A stretch of 64,000 nucleotides of DNA. It comes from Aurelia coerulea. Lineage: Eukaryota > Cnidaria > Scyphozoa > Semaeostomeae > Ulmaridae. The stretch covers positions 1,674,001-1,738,000 of the forward strand of contig CM076958.1 of assembly GCA_039566865.1 (NCBI GenBank). The letters run 5' to 3'. The notes under the pieces are model-generated. The model was not told where the DNA came from. It saw only the letters and a program-made list of their open reading frames with translations, and did not search any database. The translations under genes and the position numbers were made by a program. This document shows positions 47,001-62,000 of this stretch, one piece after another; the first letter of the stretch is position 1, and every line of letters begins with the position of its first letter.

Positions 47001-50000
47001 TCGAACTTCACGTATAAAAATGTATAAAAATAACGCTCGATCCGGGCTCTTTAGTAGAATAGCAAAAATAACTGATTACTCGTCAAAAATAATACATCTA
47101 TCGCCATAGAAAAACGAAACTAATTCTTTAGTAGAATAGCTAAAAGATCTATTCTCGATTCCCATACAAACCCCTTACAGGATTTTCCTAGTTTCTAAGT
47201 CTTAAAGATGAGTGATTTTACCAAGTAAATTTTCCCGTCTAAGTTAGCTATTGACTGATAGATTAACATTTTGTTTTGAATATCGGCCACATACATTTTA
47301 TCCCACAGCCAACCAAACGTTCTAACTTTTTCTGATTCACACGCTACATTTTCATATTCTGTCATTTCTAGACGTCGTCAACTACAAGACCGCATTTGAG
47401 CTTCAAAGGACAAAAGGGGGAACCAGGAGTTGCTGGGAAACCGGGCACAGCTTGTCCACATGCAAAATCCACAGATGAGGCTGCAGAAAATGTAACCAAG
47501 GTAATTATGCTTGCTAGACGTCCTTTTATGGAATGACGTTTTATCAGAAACATTTGCTGAATGTGTAATTGGTCATACCATATCGCAAGATAAGATGTGA
47601 ATGATGGAAGGTGGGGGCCTATTTAATTTTGGAGACTCCAGAGGGGGGCTTAAGAGAGAGTGGGACCTATAAGAGAGGGGGATGATTTACGAAGTCAAAT
47701 GACAAGGACATAAATGATAGCTTTGTAGTTCTTTTACCCCATATTTTGCGGGGTCAACATGCCGTTTTACGAGTCAAATACGACAAAGTTTTCATCCTTA
47801 ACCATATACAAAGTAACATGGAAATTTGTTTAGGGGACTTGATAGAGAGGGGGGCTAAATAGAGCTTTTACAGTAGCCTGCTAATTTCTACATTTTGACT
47901 TTTGCTTTGACCAGTGTCAGATTAAAGTATCCAGCGAATATGTTATGTTTACTTTCTAATACCCCATGCACGTTGACACACTCTAGTTACACTAGCTTTA
48001 TCTAAACCAGGTTTAATTTCAACCAATCAAATGCACGGGAGTTGTTGATTGACCAGTTAGAACGTAACAATCGATAACCTGGTTTAACTTGACAATTTGA
48101 ATGGGGTGTAAAATTCAGTAAATGTTTAGATACCGTAAAAGCTCTATTACGCCCTCCCTCTCTGTTAAGCCCCCCTCTCTAATAAGCCACTCCTCTCTGA
48201 GCTAAAATTTTTATTATGCCCCCCTCTCTATTAAGACCCCCCCATTTATATGAAATGCCAGAGGTTACCAAAGATTTGCTATTTATTGAGTTAAATAAAT
48301 TTGCATGTAAATTTTGATATGGTTTGACATAGAACTGTGCCGAATTTATGTATTTGACTCGTAAAATTGCATATTCAATCTGCAAAATATGGTGTAAAAG
48401 AACTGAAAAGCTATCATATATATCCTTGTCACTTGATTTTGTGAATAGGCCCCCCTCTCTAATGAGCGCCCCTCTGTATTAAGGCCCCTCTGTAGTGTCC
48501 GAAATTATATAAGCCCCCCGTGGGCTTGATAGAGCTTTTACGGTATGCCAAATATCACAGATGAAATTCATATCAAATGTGCTATGGGGCTAACTGTACG
48601 AACTGTAACGAAAAGAAACCAGCTGCCACTTTCAACGAGTTTAAATTGCTACTTTCTAACGTGTCTGATGAAAAAATATATGACCGTGTGGTAAACACTC
48701 AAAAATGAACATGTGAAAACCCAGATACTACTTAACAACTCTAGTGTGGGAAATAAAGCCTGATATGAAAATATCTTCTCTCGTTCAGGCATCTATGGAG
48801 AAAATATCAACGACAGCACCAAAAGGCTCAAAGTGTGGCAACGAGAAAGGATTAAAGGTACGCCCTGTTTTTATTTAATTCCACCTGCAAATTCGTTTCT
48901 TGAACTAGAATTAAGAATTTTTGATGCCAAAAAAGTGCATTGTGCCTATCAAACTTGAAGACACTTATTGCACAGGTGCGAAGGACATGGTTGTAGATAT
49001 GTTTTTGGACGTTCTCTCGGCTGAGCCAGCTTTAAACTGACCCAGTCCCCTAGCTAAGTTGCTTTTAACTTCGTTGATTTACTTTGAGGAACCTGGGTGA
49101 CAGAGGCTTTTTAAGTAAGCAATATGCCAAAGATATATGGACTCACAAGATGAATCTTCGTCTAGCCACAACTAAAAGTGCGACTATAATGCCTTTGATC
49201 TTCATTAATCAATACATAAAACTCCCCGTTAATTGCAAAATCTTAGGTATAATAACTTAAGGCTGATTGATTTTGCAAAGAATTCCACATTTCTAGACTG
49301 TATAATTGGCTCTTAAATGGTTTAAGAGAGAAGAGTTAACTTAAACCCTTAAATCTACTCCGTATATAGGAATAACTGAATGAACTACATGGTTTAGACC
49401 CCGTTTTAACTCATTCCACAAGTCGCGAAAGTTAGAGGGACTTATGTAATGAGTCTACTACAGTGTGTTCCAGAAGCTATCAATCCTCAATGTTCATAAC
49501 ATCAATGACTTTTATTGTTGAGATCTTAGCTAAATTGGTCAAGAATTTATATGAAGGTTGTTGGGAATATTTATGAATTGTGAGTTCTGACAGTTTTTCT
49601 CGATTTAATGGGCAAGTGTTGGCCTATATGGTTGAGCTGAAACGCTTCAATGAACCTTTTAGCTATTCTAAATCTTAATCGAACGATATTTCAATAGATT
49701 CTTGAAGAATTTTCGAATGTGCATAATAGGAGAATTGAGAATATAAACATTAACAGCTAATTTCAAGTAAGCTCGCCGTTTGCTTCGTTTTTGTTGTGAC
49801 AAGCGTGCAACGAAAAGGTTAAGCAAATAGTCTTGTACGTCAAAGCTGTCTTCAACTTTTTGTGCCATGCAGTCTCTGCGACAAATGTTTGGAGCACCCC
49901 GTATAGCATCTGAGACCATTTCTATGTCAGACTGAGACCACAAGCCACTGTTATGCAATTGTGCTGATCTAAATACTAAAAGCCTATGTTCTTAGGATTT

Positions 50001-53000
50001 CAGATATCTAAAATCCATCTATCAACTTCTCCATAATCCGCAGCTTGAAAACTGTCTAAAAATGTGAGTGATACCCATTTGAGGTCCACTTGAGATGTAT
50101 TGATGCGTGTTAATGCCATCAAAGGAGGGCGAATATCTTTTGAGATCTAATAGTCTTAAAGAGCACACCTCTGTAGGTTTGGGTAGGCATTCTTGAGTAT
50201 TACTGAATTGGCTACTTTGTATCTGATGATGCCACGATTACATGCCGTTATTTTCTGCATTCTTTTGCTGCAATATGCTGAGGTAAATGTTTTGCATTTT
50301 TGGCAGTTTTACTGGAGACATATGTAGCGTTGTCAAAACTAAATCTAAGTCTGTTATGCTGGGGTTGAAATTAATAAGACTGTCAAAGTCAAACAACCTA
50401 TATATTCAAACTACATTTTAAGGACGTTTACGCTAGAGTTTTGGACGAAATGTTTTCTAATTATGCATGCAACGATTTTAGCAAAGCTGGATCGGTAGAT
50501 ATAAAGACTGCCAATTTTACTGTTGCTTTTTTCTGTTTTTTTTTACAATGATCGGTTTGATAATGATCGTTTTTATGTTTGAAGAATTGAAACGTTATGG
50601 AGGGGCTTTTGCTCCAACCAGAAGGAATACACCTATATAGACATATAGGTACATAGGAATCAGGAATGTTGTAATAATTGGCATTATTTTTTGATGATGA
50701 ATAAAAGTTCTACAAAGTGCTCCAAGCTTTTGGTTAGCATTTAGCCTTTTTATTGCACTATTTTTAAATCTTATATCCAAGAAATATGGACTTTCAGAAC
50801 AATGGATTACTGTCATTTTGATACTATATGTTTAATTTTATCGTGAGTTGTTTAGGAGCACTTGGAGCAAGCTTTGTTTGGCAGGGGGGGGCATGTTTGG
50901 TACGGCAAAGTAGAATAGAGCTCAGAACAGCCCATTTTTTAGGGTTACAGAGTATAATGAATTCTTCAGTATTGTATATCCTAGAACAGAATATCTTATA
51001 CCAAGACCGACACCCACAACAACAGGAAGGACACTTTAGACCCAGGGCACCGAATAGTTTTCGTACTGCAATTTTTATGAGCTATGTCTCCATTTCGGAG
51101 CAGTTACCCGACAACTGGGTGTCACAAGCTGCTGCTAAAATTTTAGCCAACCATGTTTATAGAAATTTTAGCCAACCATGTTTATAGAAATTTTTGTAGG
51201 GCTTCGTTGATACTTTTTGTACTTCGGACTTATTCTTAGCTAAACAAGTCTTTTTCATCTTGGGTTTTTGAGAGAAATTTGGACAATCCGATACATAAGT
51301 GTTCAATGTATTCCTCATGCGACCCACATCTCCTGCAAAGAGAATCAGTGTACTTTCCTTTGTAGTTTGCTCTTAGGTCAACCATGTTTAATTTTAATTT
51401 CAGGAGGGATTTTAATTTCTGCTTATACTGCTCTGCTGTCATTTTTATTGTACAATTTTCATGAGTGCAGTCAGGATAATCCTCCTATCTGCTGGTACAA
51501 GACTCCTTTGAAAACCTGACTTATAAACTGGCATTGTTTTGAAATTTATCATCTGGTTATGTGTACTATATCATGTTGAACTGCTCATGCTACTGTCACG
51601 TTGACAGAGAGAGTGCTATTAGTGAAAGCATGCCCCTCTGAGCAGGAGGGAGTGACCCTGTTAAGACTTTTCCCGGAGAGAGCAATCATGCGAAGACATT
51701 CCCTACTAAGCTGGCGTATGCTAGCGTCTGCCAAAATGGAATGGTGCCATGGTACACAAAGTGCTTAATAAGATTGCTGTTAAAGGAATTGTCAAGTGCC
51801 GTTCATAGCTAGAACCAGATGACGTCATGTCTATTTCTGCTATGGACGGCACAGAATATTGTGTTTGTATATTGTTGAGTTTTAACTTTGATATAAAAAA
51901 AAAAAAAAAACATTCCCTGAACTTTTAAGCTTCTTTTGCTATGATTAAAGTTCTAGATCACAGTTAAAGTGTAAAAGATTTGGGAAGACTAGCTTGGAAA
52001 GTGGCGCTTGCCATGGCGAAAAACAAAGGCTGGAAAACCATGCATTTGTTAAGTGGCACAGAACAAAATACCTTTAATTACGGAAGCTTTTTCGATTTGC
52101 CCAACTACCTTGGTGGGTCAGAAAGAGTTCCCACTTTCGAACATTCATGGACCAAGGTTACTTGATTGATTTTAATGATTCAAATTCTAGTTAAATGAGC
52201 ACTGAAAATATGGATAATTTCGGCTTCACGATAGTTTCTTGGTTTCCAAATGCCTGAAGATGGGACTAAACAACTTTATCAAATCTCAAGGAGGCTCGTC
52301 ACACACAGAACAATCAAGAAGATGCTATGACACGTGCAGTCAATATGATCTCTATTGTTCTCTTTTGGGTATTATTTACTCAATTCAATTCAATTTTATT
52401 TGCAGAATACAACAGCCTAATACGGTGTAAGATAAATTAAAGTTTTGCTGTTAGATGTGCAAGTTAAAATGTGCACTGATTCCAAAAGCATAAGAGTGGG
52501 AATGCACATTCTAGCCACACCCATTCCCATAATAACCCTCCCTTCCCTCGTGGTAATTCGTGACGGTAAAAAGCATTCACGTCGCTTCTTTAAGATCCTG
52601 TGGATAGTTGACTCCACATTTGAAGGTGACACCCAGTTCCTCTTCTGAGTTCGCCCTAGATGATGGAGTACATGTGAGATATCTCCTGGTGACTTCAGAA
52701 GAGCGACTCGTCTACCGCTATGCTCTTGTGAATAACTAAGACTATTTTAAGTGTATGAGATTAAGAGAAGGTAGGAGCTCGCATACAGTAGAAACCCGCA
52801 TAAAAGAACCTGTTTTTATAAGAACCTAGAGGCTGAAATTCAATCTTTAAAACCCCCTAAATAAGAACCCCTAAGAGGCTCAAACTGGGAAAGGTTCTTA
52901 TATAATAGCTTTAATGTAAATTATTAAAATGACAAGAATGTTTAGAATTCTTCACATCCTGATCAGACTTCCTCATTGGTACAAAAGATTTGTTCTCAAG

Positions 53001-56000
53001 AATTCTCAAGAAATCTAAAAAATCTCAAGAATTCTTGGGCTGGAAAACAGTGTTAATGTGTGCAAGGCCTGCTCGTATATAAGAACCTTTTTAAGAACCT
53101 GAGAGGCTGGAATTTAGAATAGCAGCCATTTAATTAAGAACCAATTCAGGCTGCCCAGAAAAAACCTAGGTTCTTTTATGCGGGTTTCTACTGTATTTGA
53201 AATTTAAACATTCTGTTTCAAGTACCTAGACTTGCTCCAAGTCTTGTTCGTTATCTTTTATTCGGGCCTACTCGGTTGGCCCGAAAGTCCACTTTCGCAG
53301 CTCACTGCCAAACGAGTAGGCCCGAATAAGATAACGAATGAGACTTGGAGCAAGTCTATCAAGTACCTTAAAGGGGCATTCCGCAGAAAAAAACCGGATA
53401 TCGGTGAACTGCGTTGTTTGCTTTCAAAACGAATATGCTTATCATTATAAACATTTTCCAATGTTTCTCCAACTTGAATAAAATTCAAACGGGCCAAAAA
53501 CGAAACAGATATTTTTCAAAATAGAGACCGAGAACTCAGCCATATCCTGGAATTTGAATCCGAGACAGAAAACGAGAATTCTCGGTAAAGCCGATCAATT
53601 CTCTTGAGCGTAGTCGACCGTGGACACATGAATGAACGAATACAACAGGACATTCAAACTCAATTTAACGAGCGACGCGCAACTAGCCTATCAAGATTCG
53701 TCGATAACCGACCTACGGACAATAACGAGAATATGCTACCTTTGTTCGCCGAGAACGATGCATAAAAATGATAGGGTATTGAAATTGATATTCTTCTATA
53801 TGTTTTCTTCCATATCTCACGTTTGAGAAGTGCGATCGAGGAAAGGAAAACGATTTCCGAGGGCTGACATAATCTGTTTCTCGATCGGTATGACAGTATC
53901 AATATCTGCATGCATTTAGTTTTCGAGGAATGCCCCTTTAATCAAACTTTAATAGTGTTGTGCTATGAAGTAACTACACTTTCAACCCTTTTATTAAGGA
54001 GATAGATCATAAGACAAAGTGAATTTCTGTTTCTTCAGAGAATGTGAAAGGAAGCAATGAAAGTAGACATACCTTTTGATTTATTCGAGATCTCTGTTTT
54101 TCTCAACTTTACACACCTGTTTCTTTCTAGGGTGAACCGGGACCAATGGGAGTTGAAGGCCCTGCTGGACCAAAGGTAAATTCTTTTTATGAACGTTCAA
54201 ATTTCGTAACTGAAGTGCCACGGACTGCGAAGGAAAAGGATTTTGAAAATTACGAACTTTTGCATTGAAATTTCACGTTTGGCCACACCGCAAACATTTT
54301 TTCTTAAGCTGGATTCGATTTGTTTGGCATTATTAGTTGCGAGATGTTCGGCATTGTTTTGAAAAAGTTCAAAATATCTTTATCACTCACGAGCAAATGT
54401 TCTTTGGCAAGCGATGTTTTGTGAAACAGACAAACGTTTTGCTGGGAAAGCGCATCTTAGAATTTAGGCAAACGATATTTGGTTTTGAGGGTGGGAGGGC
54501 GGGAGGCTGTGAGGCACAATGAATCTTTTCTCATCCCAGGGGTTTTGCTTATCTAATTGTCATATGTTGGAAGCAAAAGGCCCATTAAGAATGCTACCTT
54601 TTGGAAAATCTTGCAACGCAAAATCGCAAATAGTTTCTGCAAACTAAAATTCTTATAATTAGTTTAGTCTTTCTCTTAAATTATGTAGCTTCAATCAAAA
54701 AGTTGTCGGATCAAAATAAAACCTCGCAAGACTCACCCACCCCCCTTGTTTTTCTGATTTTACTTACCATAAAGAGGGCAACAATTATCTTATTGATTTC
54801 ACAGCAATGATAATTCTTTGTTTACCTCTGCAGGGAGAGAATGGCTTCCAGGGCATGAAAGGTCAGAAAGGTATCGAAGGACTTGAAGGAAAACGCGGAC
54901 TGACAGGCCCGACTGGACCACAGGGACCTCGAGGAATCCAGGTTTGCATATATTGTTGACTGCCAATTGGCATGAAAATATTAATTTGGATCAGTCTCCC
55001 TTGAGATAATCTTCCATGCTCGATACAGTTCACTGTGAGGAAGGCACTGTTATTTGTTGTTTTGGTGACTTGTTGTTTTCCCTTTTGTTGAGAAAAGCTG
55101 CTAGCCCTTAGACAACAATCTGTTTGGTTTAGAGGTAAACGGAGCACAGATTTTGGATACAGCTTAATTTGAGGGTCTTAGTCATACGTATTTTCACATC
55201 AGTGACTGCGTAGGCCAAGAGTTGCCTTTTTAAAAGCTTCATTTCACCTCCCGTTTAGAAGTTTACATTTCGAAAACGTTTCATGAAAATATTATGCTAC
55301 TTTCCCTCTTTCGAAGGAGATCTTAGCTTTTACCGTAAAGCAAATATAGCCAAAACGGCATGGAAAAACAGTTTTACTCTACATAGTTTGTGTTCGTACT
55401 TTAGTTAGAAAGATTGATGGTGTCGTTTTCAAGTTGCAAGAAATGTTTGGAAACCTTGTTACCTTATGATCCTTCAATAAGTAGGCTTCAATCCCATCCT
55501 TTAATCATTTCTAGGAACAAGGGCAGATTTTGCAATACAATAGCATGAGTTGCTTTTGTTGACACCTCAATTCAAAGCGATTAGCGATCACTGACAAAGG
55601 AGATTCTCTCAACCAGTAATTCAAAACAAACAAAGCCGCAAAATTTTCTCTGAAACCCAGGTAGCTAGCTCGCTCGCTGTGCATTCCAGAAATTATTTTT
55701 AAGGGCAAACATGAGCATAGATAGAAAGAAGAAGGATATATCTACACATCTGCCGCGGGCATTTAATTTCTTTGGCCCAGAAGCTGAGCAGTAAATGTTT
55801 TGATAACACGCAAAAAAATGAGAGAATTGAATCGCCTCCTAAACGGCTTTTGAACCAAACAAATAAAATGCCCGCGGCAGATGTGTAGATGCATCCTTCT
55901 TTCGATCTATCCTCGTGTTTGCCCTTAAAACAGTTTCTGGAATGCACAACGAGCGAGCTAGCTACCTGGTTTTCAAAGAAACTTTTGCGGCTTTGTTTGT

Positions 56001-59000
56001 TTTCAATTGCTGGTTGAGAGAATTTCCTTTGTCTGCAATCGCTAATCGCTTTGAATTGAGGTGTGAACAAATGCAACTCATGCTGTTGTATTACAAAATC
56101 TGCCCTTGTTTATTTCTAGGCTATTCTGAAATGGTAGCTCCAAATAATAGAAAGCTCCTAACCCGTAAATTGTTAAGGGGTCTGCTTCAACCAGCATGCC
56201 TTGCACTAGACTTATGACGATGAGTCCCTCGTATCCCTGTGCTTTTAGACTTCAAAATGGCGCTTCGGTCAACAGACCCTGTTGGGCAAGGTTTACTGTA
56301 GGGATACAAGGGACTCATCATCATAAGTCTAAAGCCTGCCTCCTTGTTAATAAACCATTTTTTGGTGCGCGATATTTTAACTATGATGTGACTTATTAAC
56401 TATTGCTGTCTCGCAGGGATATCCAGGAACCAGAGGTACTCCAGGAATGAAGGTACATATTTAACTCTGCTATTTGGTTATTTGGATATTTACTTTCACC
56501 CCGAGATAGACCATCTGGATCAATTTTATTGTTTATTATATGAATTATGTATATGTATGTATCTATTTGCCATTAAAAATGATTCTAAAAAGCTAGAAAT
56601 GGATACAATACAATTTTGACACAATTTCAGTAAATACGTGTAAAATTGGCAGGGATAGCATCAAAAGGTCAAATGTTCCCTTATTTCCAAAATGGATGGT
56701 TAAGATTCTCTATTTGGATTCATTATAAACTTGATTCATAACTTTTCTATTTTCAAACGGACTTTTATGGCCCTAAACGTCGGGATGCATACGGAATTTA
56801 ACGTTGAAACTATGGTGGCCACAGATTTAGGGAGTAGGAAATTGAGAAGATTGTTATTAATAGCTGCCATTCAAATCATTTTTCCTGAGCAGAAAACATT
56901 TCAAGCAGCTTCTCTAAGTTTTCCAATATTTATCGAGGATGAATTGTAAGTCAACTACAATTAAAGTAAGTTCAATTTGTACCTTGTATAAATACTTCTT
57001 GATATTCGGTAACTATAAGTACCAAATTGACAATGTTTAATGATATATTGATTTGTAGCAACAAACTCTTGAAGCCAAGTTTCATTTTTGCAGGGAGGTA
57101 GAGGTGATGAGGGGAAGCAAGGTGTTACAGGTCTGCCCGGAACAAGAGGAGCAAAGGTAAAAGAGCCTATGTATTTGTATAGATGTCTGCATAATTATGT
57201 TAGCTCTCAAAACATAACATGAAGAAGCGAGATACACCAGTTTCCTCTAGCCTGAGGCTTTATTTATACTTATTGCTTTCATGGGCTAAAAAATAGATTT
57301 GTTAAAACATATTTATCACTGATGTAATGTATAAATCAGTTGTTGTATCAAGACAAAAATGCGCCTGTATGAATTTATTTGACAGCACGTAGCATTGCCG
57401 TTTCATGAAGCAAAGAAGTTTCAGGAAACATTTCTGAGAGAAGCTAAACATGGAGTGTAGCAGATTTCCACTTGTTTCCTCCCTCAAGTTTCAGTTGACA
57501 ATAAATTGTAGTTTGCTTGGCATTTCATTATATCAACTACATTTCTGCAATCACATTTGGTCGGTGAAATACTAAAAAGAATTAGTGAGAAGATGAAGGC
57601 AAAGAAACAAGACTTTAAATCAGCACACTAAGGCCTTTCGAACTTATGTTGTTAGTCACACTCTGAAGAGAACATAAGTTCGAAAGGCCTTGGTGTGCTG
57701 ATTTAAAGTATTCGTTCTTTGCCTCCATCTTTTTACTAATTTCTGCAATTACATAGTCAGAGAGGTGATTGTTTCTACCCAGCATCCGAAAACAGATTTC
57801 AGAGCCACTGAGAAGCTTAGCTTATCGAAGCTGTCGTATTCTCCTTCCTTTTGGTGTGACTGTGCCTCGTGATTTCTCAAAGTAGAAGTTTTAGTCCCAA
57901 AAGTTGAAAATGTCTACTATGCTATATTTTTTAACGTTTTGTTACCTTTTTAACAAGTTCCCTGCATTATATTTCACCCACGTTTGCCCCTAACCATGCT
58001 GTTAATTCATTTCGTTACAGGGAGAGCCTGGTGATTACAAGATCATTGAAATCACAGGACCAATGGTAGGCATCTCTGTTTTTGTTTTTATGAAATTATT
58101 TGACCAGATTACATTCATTAGGAAATCTGAAAAAAATCTACTGAAACTTTCTATTATTTGCAATTTTCATTTTTGCCAGCAACTAAGACTTTAGAAAGTT
58201 TTATTACATCTTTAAAATTCTCTTTATTTTCAATATACTGAGGATTAATGGCTCTTGATTTCTCATCACAAGAGTATATGCTATTCCTATATTTATGAAA
58301 GTGTATCCTATATCTATGCTCTTTAGTTATACTCTCTATCACCTCCCCATCCCAGTGTGATACTAATAGTCATTTTCTGTCAACAAATTCCCGATATGAT
58401 AAGATAGCATTTCTTCTATTTCACAGGGACCGAGTGGCAAAAAGGGAGACAGGGTTCAAAAAGTTGAGATTGAAGAAGCAATTATAAAGGTAAATATCTT
58501 CCATGATTTTTAAATTGATTGATTTATTTGTTCATTTATTTGTTCACTTGCTCGCTCGCTCACTCATTCATTTATTCTCTCGCTCATTCATTCATTCATT
58601 CATTCATTCATTCATTCATGCATTCATTCATTAATCGTTTGATCCCCTTGCTGTGACGAAACATCAATTTGTGAGGCTCGAACCACTTTTAAAGTAGTCC
58701 ATTGCCTTTCTCCTGCAAAGAGAATTGATCCCAAGTAAATATGGCTCCGGACTCTCTCGTTTAGTGTCTGTTTTCGATCTTTTAACACACCTCATATGAT
58801 GGTCGATTTTCTTTTAGTTATAAACTACATCCTGGAACTATCTATATCCTCTGCAAGTAGACTAATTTGTACGTTACTCATTCATTGTCTTATTCCTTAG
58901 GTATTATCAACACAAGTCGATGGATGCTCGAGTATCAATGGAAATGCCAGTGACAGCACTGTAAGCCTATTGACAATTATTTTCATCTTTCCCATTTTTT

Positions 59001-62000
59001 ATAAACTTCATTAGGAAAGGTTAGGGAGTAGGCAGCAAGGTTTACTAACTTCTGCAACGAGTCTAAACATAGCTGACTGCACTTGAGGATCTATTTGTGT
59101 ACATAAACGAAGCATAAACAAAGTATAGACTATCACAATAGTGACTGTCAAGAGGCCGATAAAGTGTTTTCTTTCTGGGAACTGTAAAAATTTGGTCAAT
59201 AATTTCTCTGACAATTCTTTGTATTATTCGACTACTTATAGAGCATTCCAGAATTGTAGAATTTGACAGAAAATTTGCAAAATTAATTGCGTAGAAAAGC
59301 TCATGAATCGGAGGCTCAAGCTTGTGTTGCTGCGTTCTCTTGATCTTATAGCTAGAATTTCATTTTTCATATTTTATCATAGTAGCCTTTTATTTTTGTT
59401 GCAGTTAAGAGTGCATTCTGTTAAAAAGTATCACCAATTTGAGCTCTACCTTTTTTGAAAGAGCATCAAAGATATGAAGTAAATTAGAATCGAAATTTCA
59501 ATTCAGATTGTCTTTATACATTCAAAGTAACTTTTATTTTTTGCTCCAGGATGACCCATCTTCAAGAAAATTAGCTGTTTGTGGAAACTCACAAATTGTT
59601 TCTCAAGTCCTTGCAGTAAATGGAAGCAAAGGTGAACCAGGGATTGCTGGTCCATTGGGGCCTCAAGGAGAGCCTGGGACGGATGGTAAACATGGCCAAA
59701 AAGGTGAAAAGGGTGCTCGAGGAGACAACGGAGAGTTTGGTACACAAGGATTTCCTGGCGCGCAAGGCCCACCTGGACGCATGGGTATTCGAGGGCATAA
59801 GGGACAAAAAGGGGCAAATGGTACGATTGGACCTGAGGGATTAAAGGGAGAGACTGGTCAAAAGGGAGACAATGGAATTGGAAGTAAGGTAATGATGATT
59901 GTAACTGATTAATTAATTGATTGATTACTAAACTTGATTAGTTAATTGTTTAATTTACACCAAAAATATACAAGAATTGTAATGTTTATATTTCAGCCAG
60001 TGGCGAACAGTTGGGGTGCCAGGGGGTGCGATCGCCCCCCAATGTTGGCAGAACAATGATCTTTTGTTTGAAAACAATAGAAATAAATAATTCTTTTCAG
60101 CTGAAACCATAGCTTCGCCCCTCCTAGAATTTGGCAAAGTGTCCGCCACTGATTTCAGCTTCTGAGTTGGGTGTCTGAAGATGTCTGAAGCTGAAGTTTA
60201 GATTCATCCTTATTCTTTCGACAAATATGAGTGTGTTCATTACTTCTCATAAAAACCCCTTTTTGCAAGCAGAGCAAGATAGCCACAACTTTGTTTCATG
60301 TGACATTTTGAACCTGAAAAATGTGTAGCATTTAAAAGCCAACTTTCAAGCAAAATAGAGCGACCTGAATGATTCATTTCAGAACTTTTTGCTGTTCATC
60401 TAAATTTATGATACATCCTTGTCACCCCTCGTTAGTTCCTTGTCAGAATGCCATGCTCAAATGCAGGACTGTTAAAAGCTAAGTTTTCAGTGAACAAATC
60501 TTCTGATTTTTTGTAGGGTGAGAAAGGAGATGTAGGACCTCCTGGACAAGTGGTAAGACATGTTCTATTCTTTAAGCTTTGACGGAATTAGTATTCTTTA
60601 AAGACCCATTGTACACCAACAGACTCCATTATGAATAGGCCATTTGTTTGAAGATTGGTTTGTGGCGTCCAGTCATGCATCCAATCTGTTCTCTTAAGAA
60701 ATTGGTATTGCCCTTATAGTTTCTGAAACATAGATTCTGCGAAGACGCCGTAGTCCCATCCCACGGCATCGTTGGAGCCGCCAATGTCCTAACTAAGGTT
60801 TTGTGCTGACGTAGCATATACAGCTCGCGAGATTATTCGAAAGAAGTTTCCAAAGTTTCTTAATTTTTCAGTGGGTAGAAGAAGGATTGTGCTAGATTGT
60901 GTCCCGGAAAAGCTATGGTTCTTTGAAGGGAGCTTATTCTTTATGCATACAACTCCGTTTAATTGTGGTCCGCTTTTGCTTCTGAACATAAAGCATTTTT
61001 GTAGTTCAACGTTTACACTACCCTATTTTCGCAAGCGAAAGCACTGTCTGTTCCCACTACTCCATTTTCTTTTAAGAACGAAACTTTCGAATCACAAACC
61101 AAGAGAACCAAAACATTTTGTTTCTGTGATTTAATAATTTCTGACGTTTGAAGTTTCAGATCTGGTCAAGGGCCTATAAAAGCAACGATTTTTTATTCTG
61201 TTTAATTTCAATGCTTTGAAAATGTTCTCGTGTGTTTCCTTTGTTGACAAAAACGGCGAAATCATTGGCTGATTAGCATGATATTTGACGATTTAGGCAT
61301 GTCCCTCTGCAGCCAATAAGGATTTGATCTCTATGCTGCTCATTTATTGTATTGCAGCGAATCGAAAACATAAGAGGGAGAAAAGGATCTCGTGGAACTT
61401 CTGGAACGCCTGGTGCTCCTGGCTTCGATGGTGCAAAAGGCTGGAAAGGGGAGAAAGGAGACAAAGGAAGTGTTGGACCACAAGGGCCAATTGGCTACAC
61501 AGGGTTGCCTGGTTTGAAAGGGGTTCCTGGTGTAAGAGGCCCTGTTGGACTCGTTGGACCGCGAGGACCTGCGGGAGATCAAGGAGCACGTGGCAAAGAC
61601 GTAAGTTTGTTTTAGTTGTCTCGAAAATAATGTTATATAAACTGCATTACTTCAGTTCAGTTTAGAAAGATGGTCTGTAATAACATACAATCCTGCCAAA
61701 AGTCCTTGGAACACATAGGCCATTTCTTGATAATCCGGATTTCTGTCAATAGAGAATAATTTAAGCACCCTCTCACCCCCGAAACAATGTTGATTTCAAG
61801 TTTATTGTCCCAGCATTCCACCAAGAGTCTCGAATCGTCCTGCCATCTCCATTTTATCATCACAGAACAACATTGTTCTGAGAAGAAGAGGGAGAAATCG
61901 TAAACAATGCAAAATTTGCAAAGATGTTTTTGCAGGCATTGTAGTGCAATGATATTAGGATGGCTAAAACAAAAGGGACATTGCATTACAAAGACTTTTA

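Larger units (their letters stand above)
48858..54130 (+). other. Intron 5 (5.3 kb), repeats, no exon recognised
   Basis: It contains LINE remnants (50590-51530), a short A-run near 51895, two TIR elements (52790-53195 and 53227-53358) and otherwise AT-rich unique-looking DNA. The collagen frame reads GLK to GEP across it without needing another exon. Confidence 0.6.

Noticed and set aside
51980..52165. A 61-codon frame in intron 5 as a possible exon
   Set aside because: No collagen pattern, no good acceptor, and the frame reads on from exon 5 to exon 6 without it.
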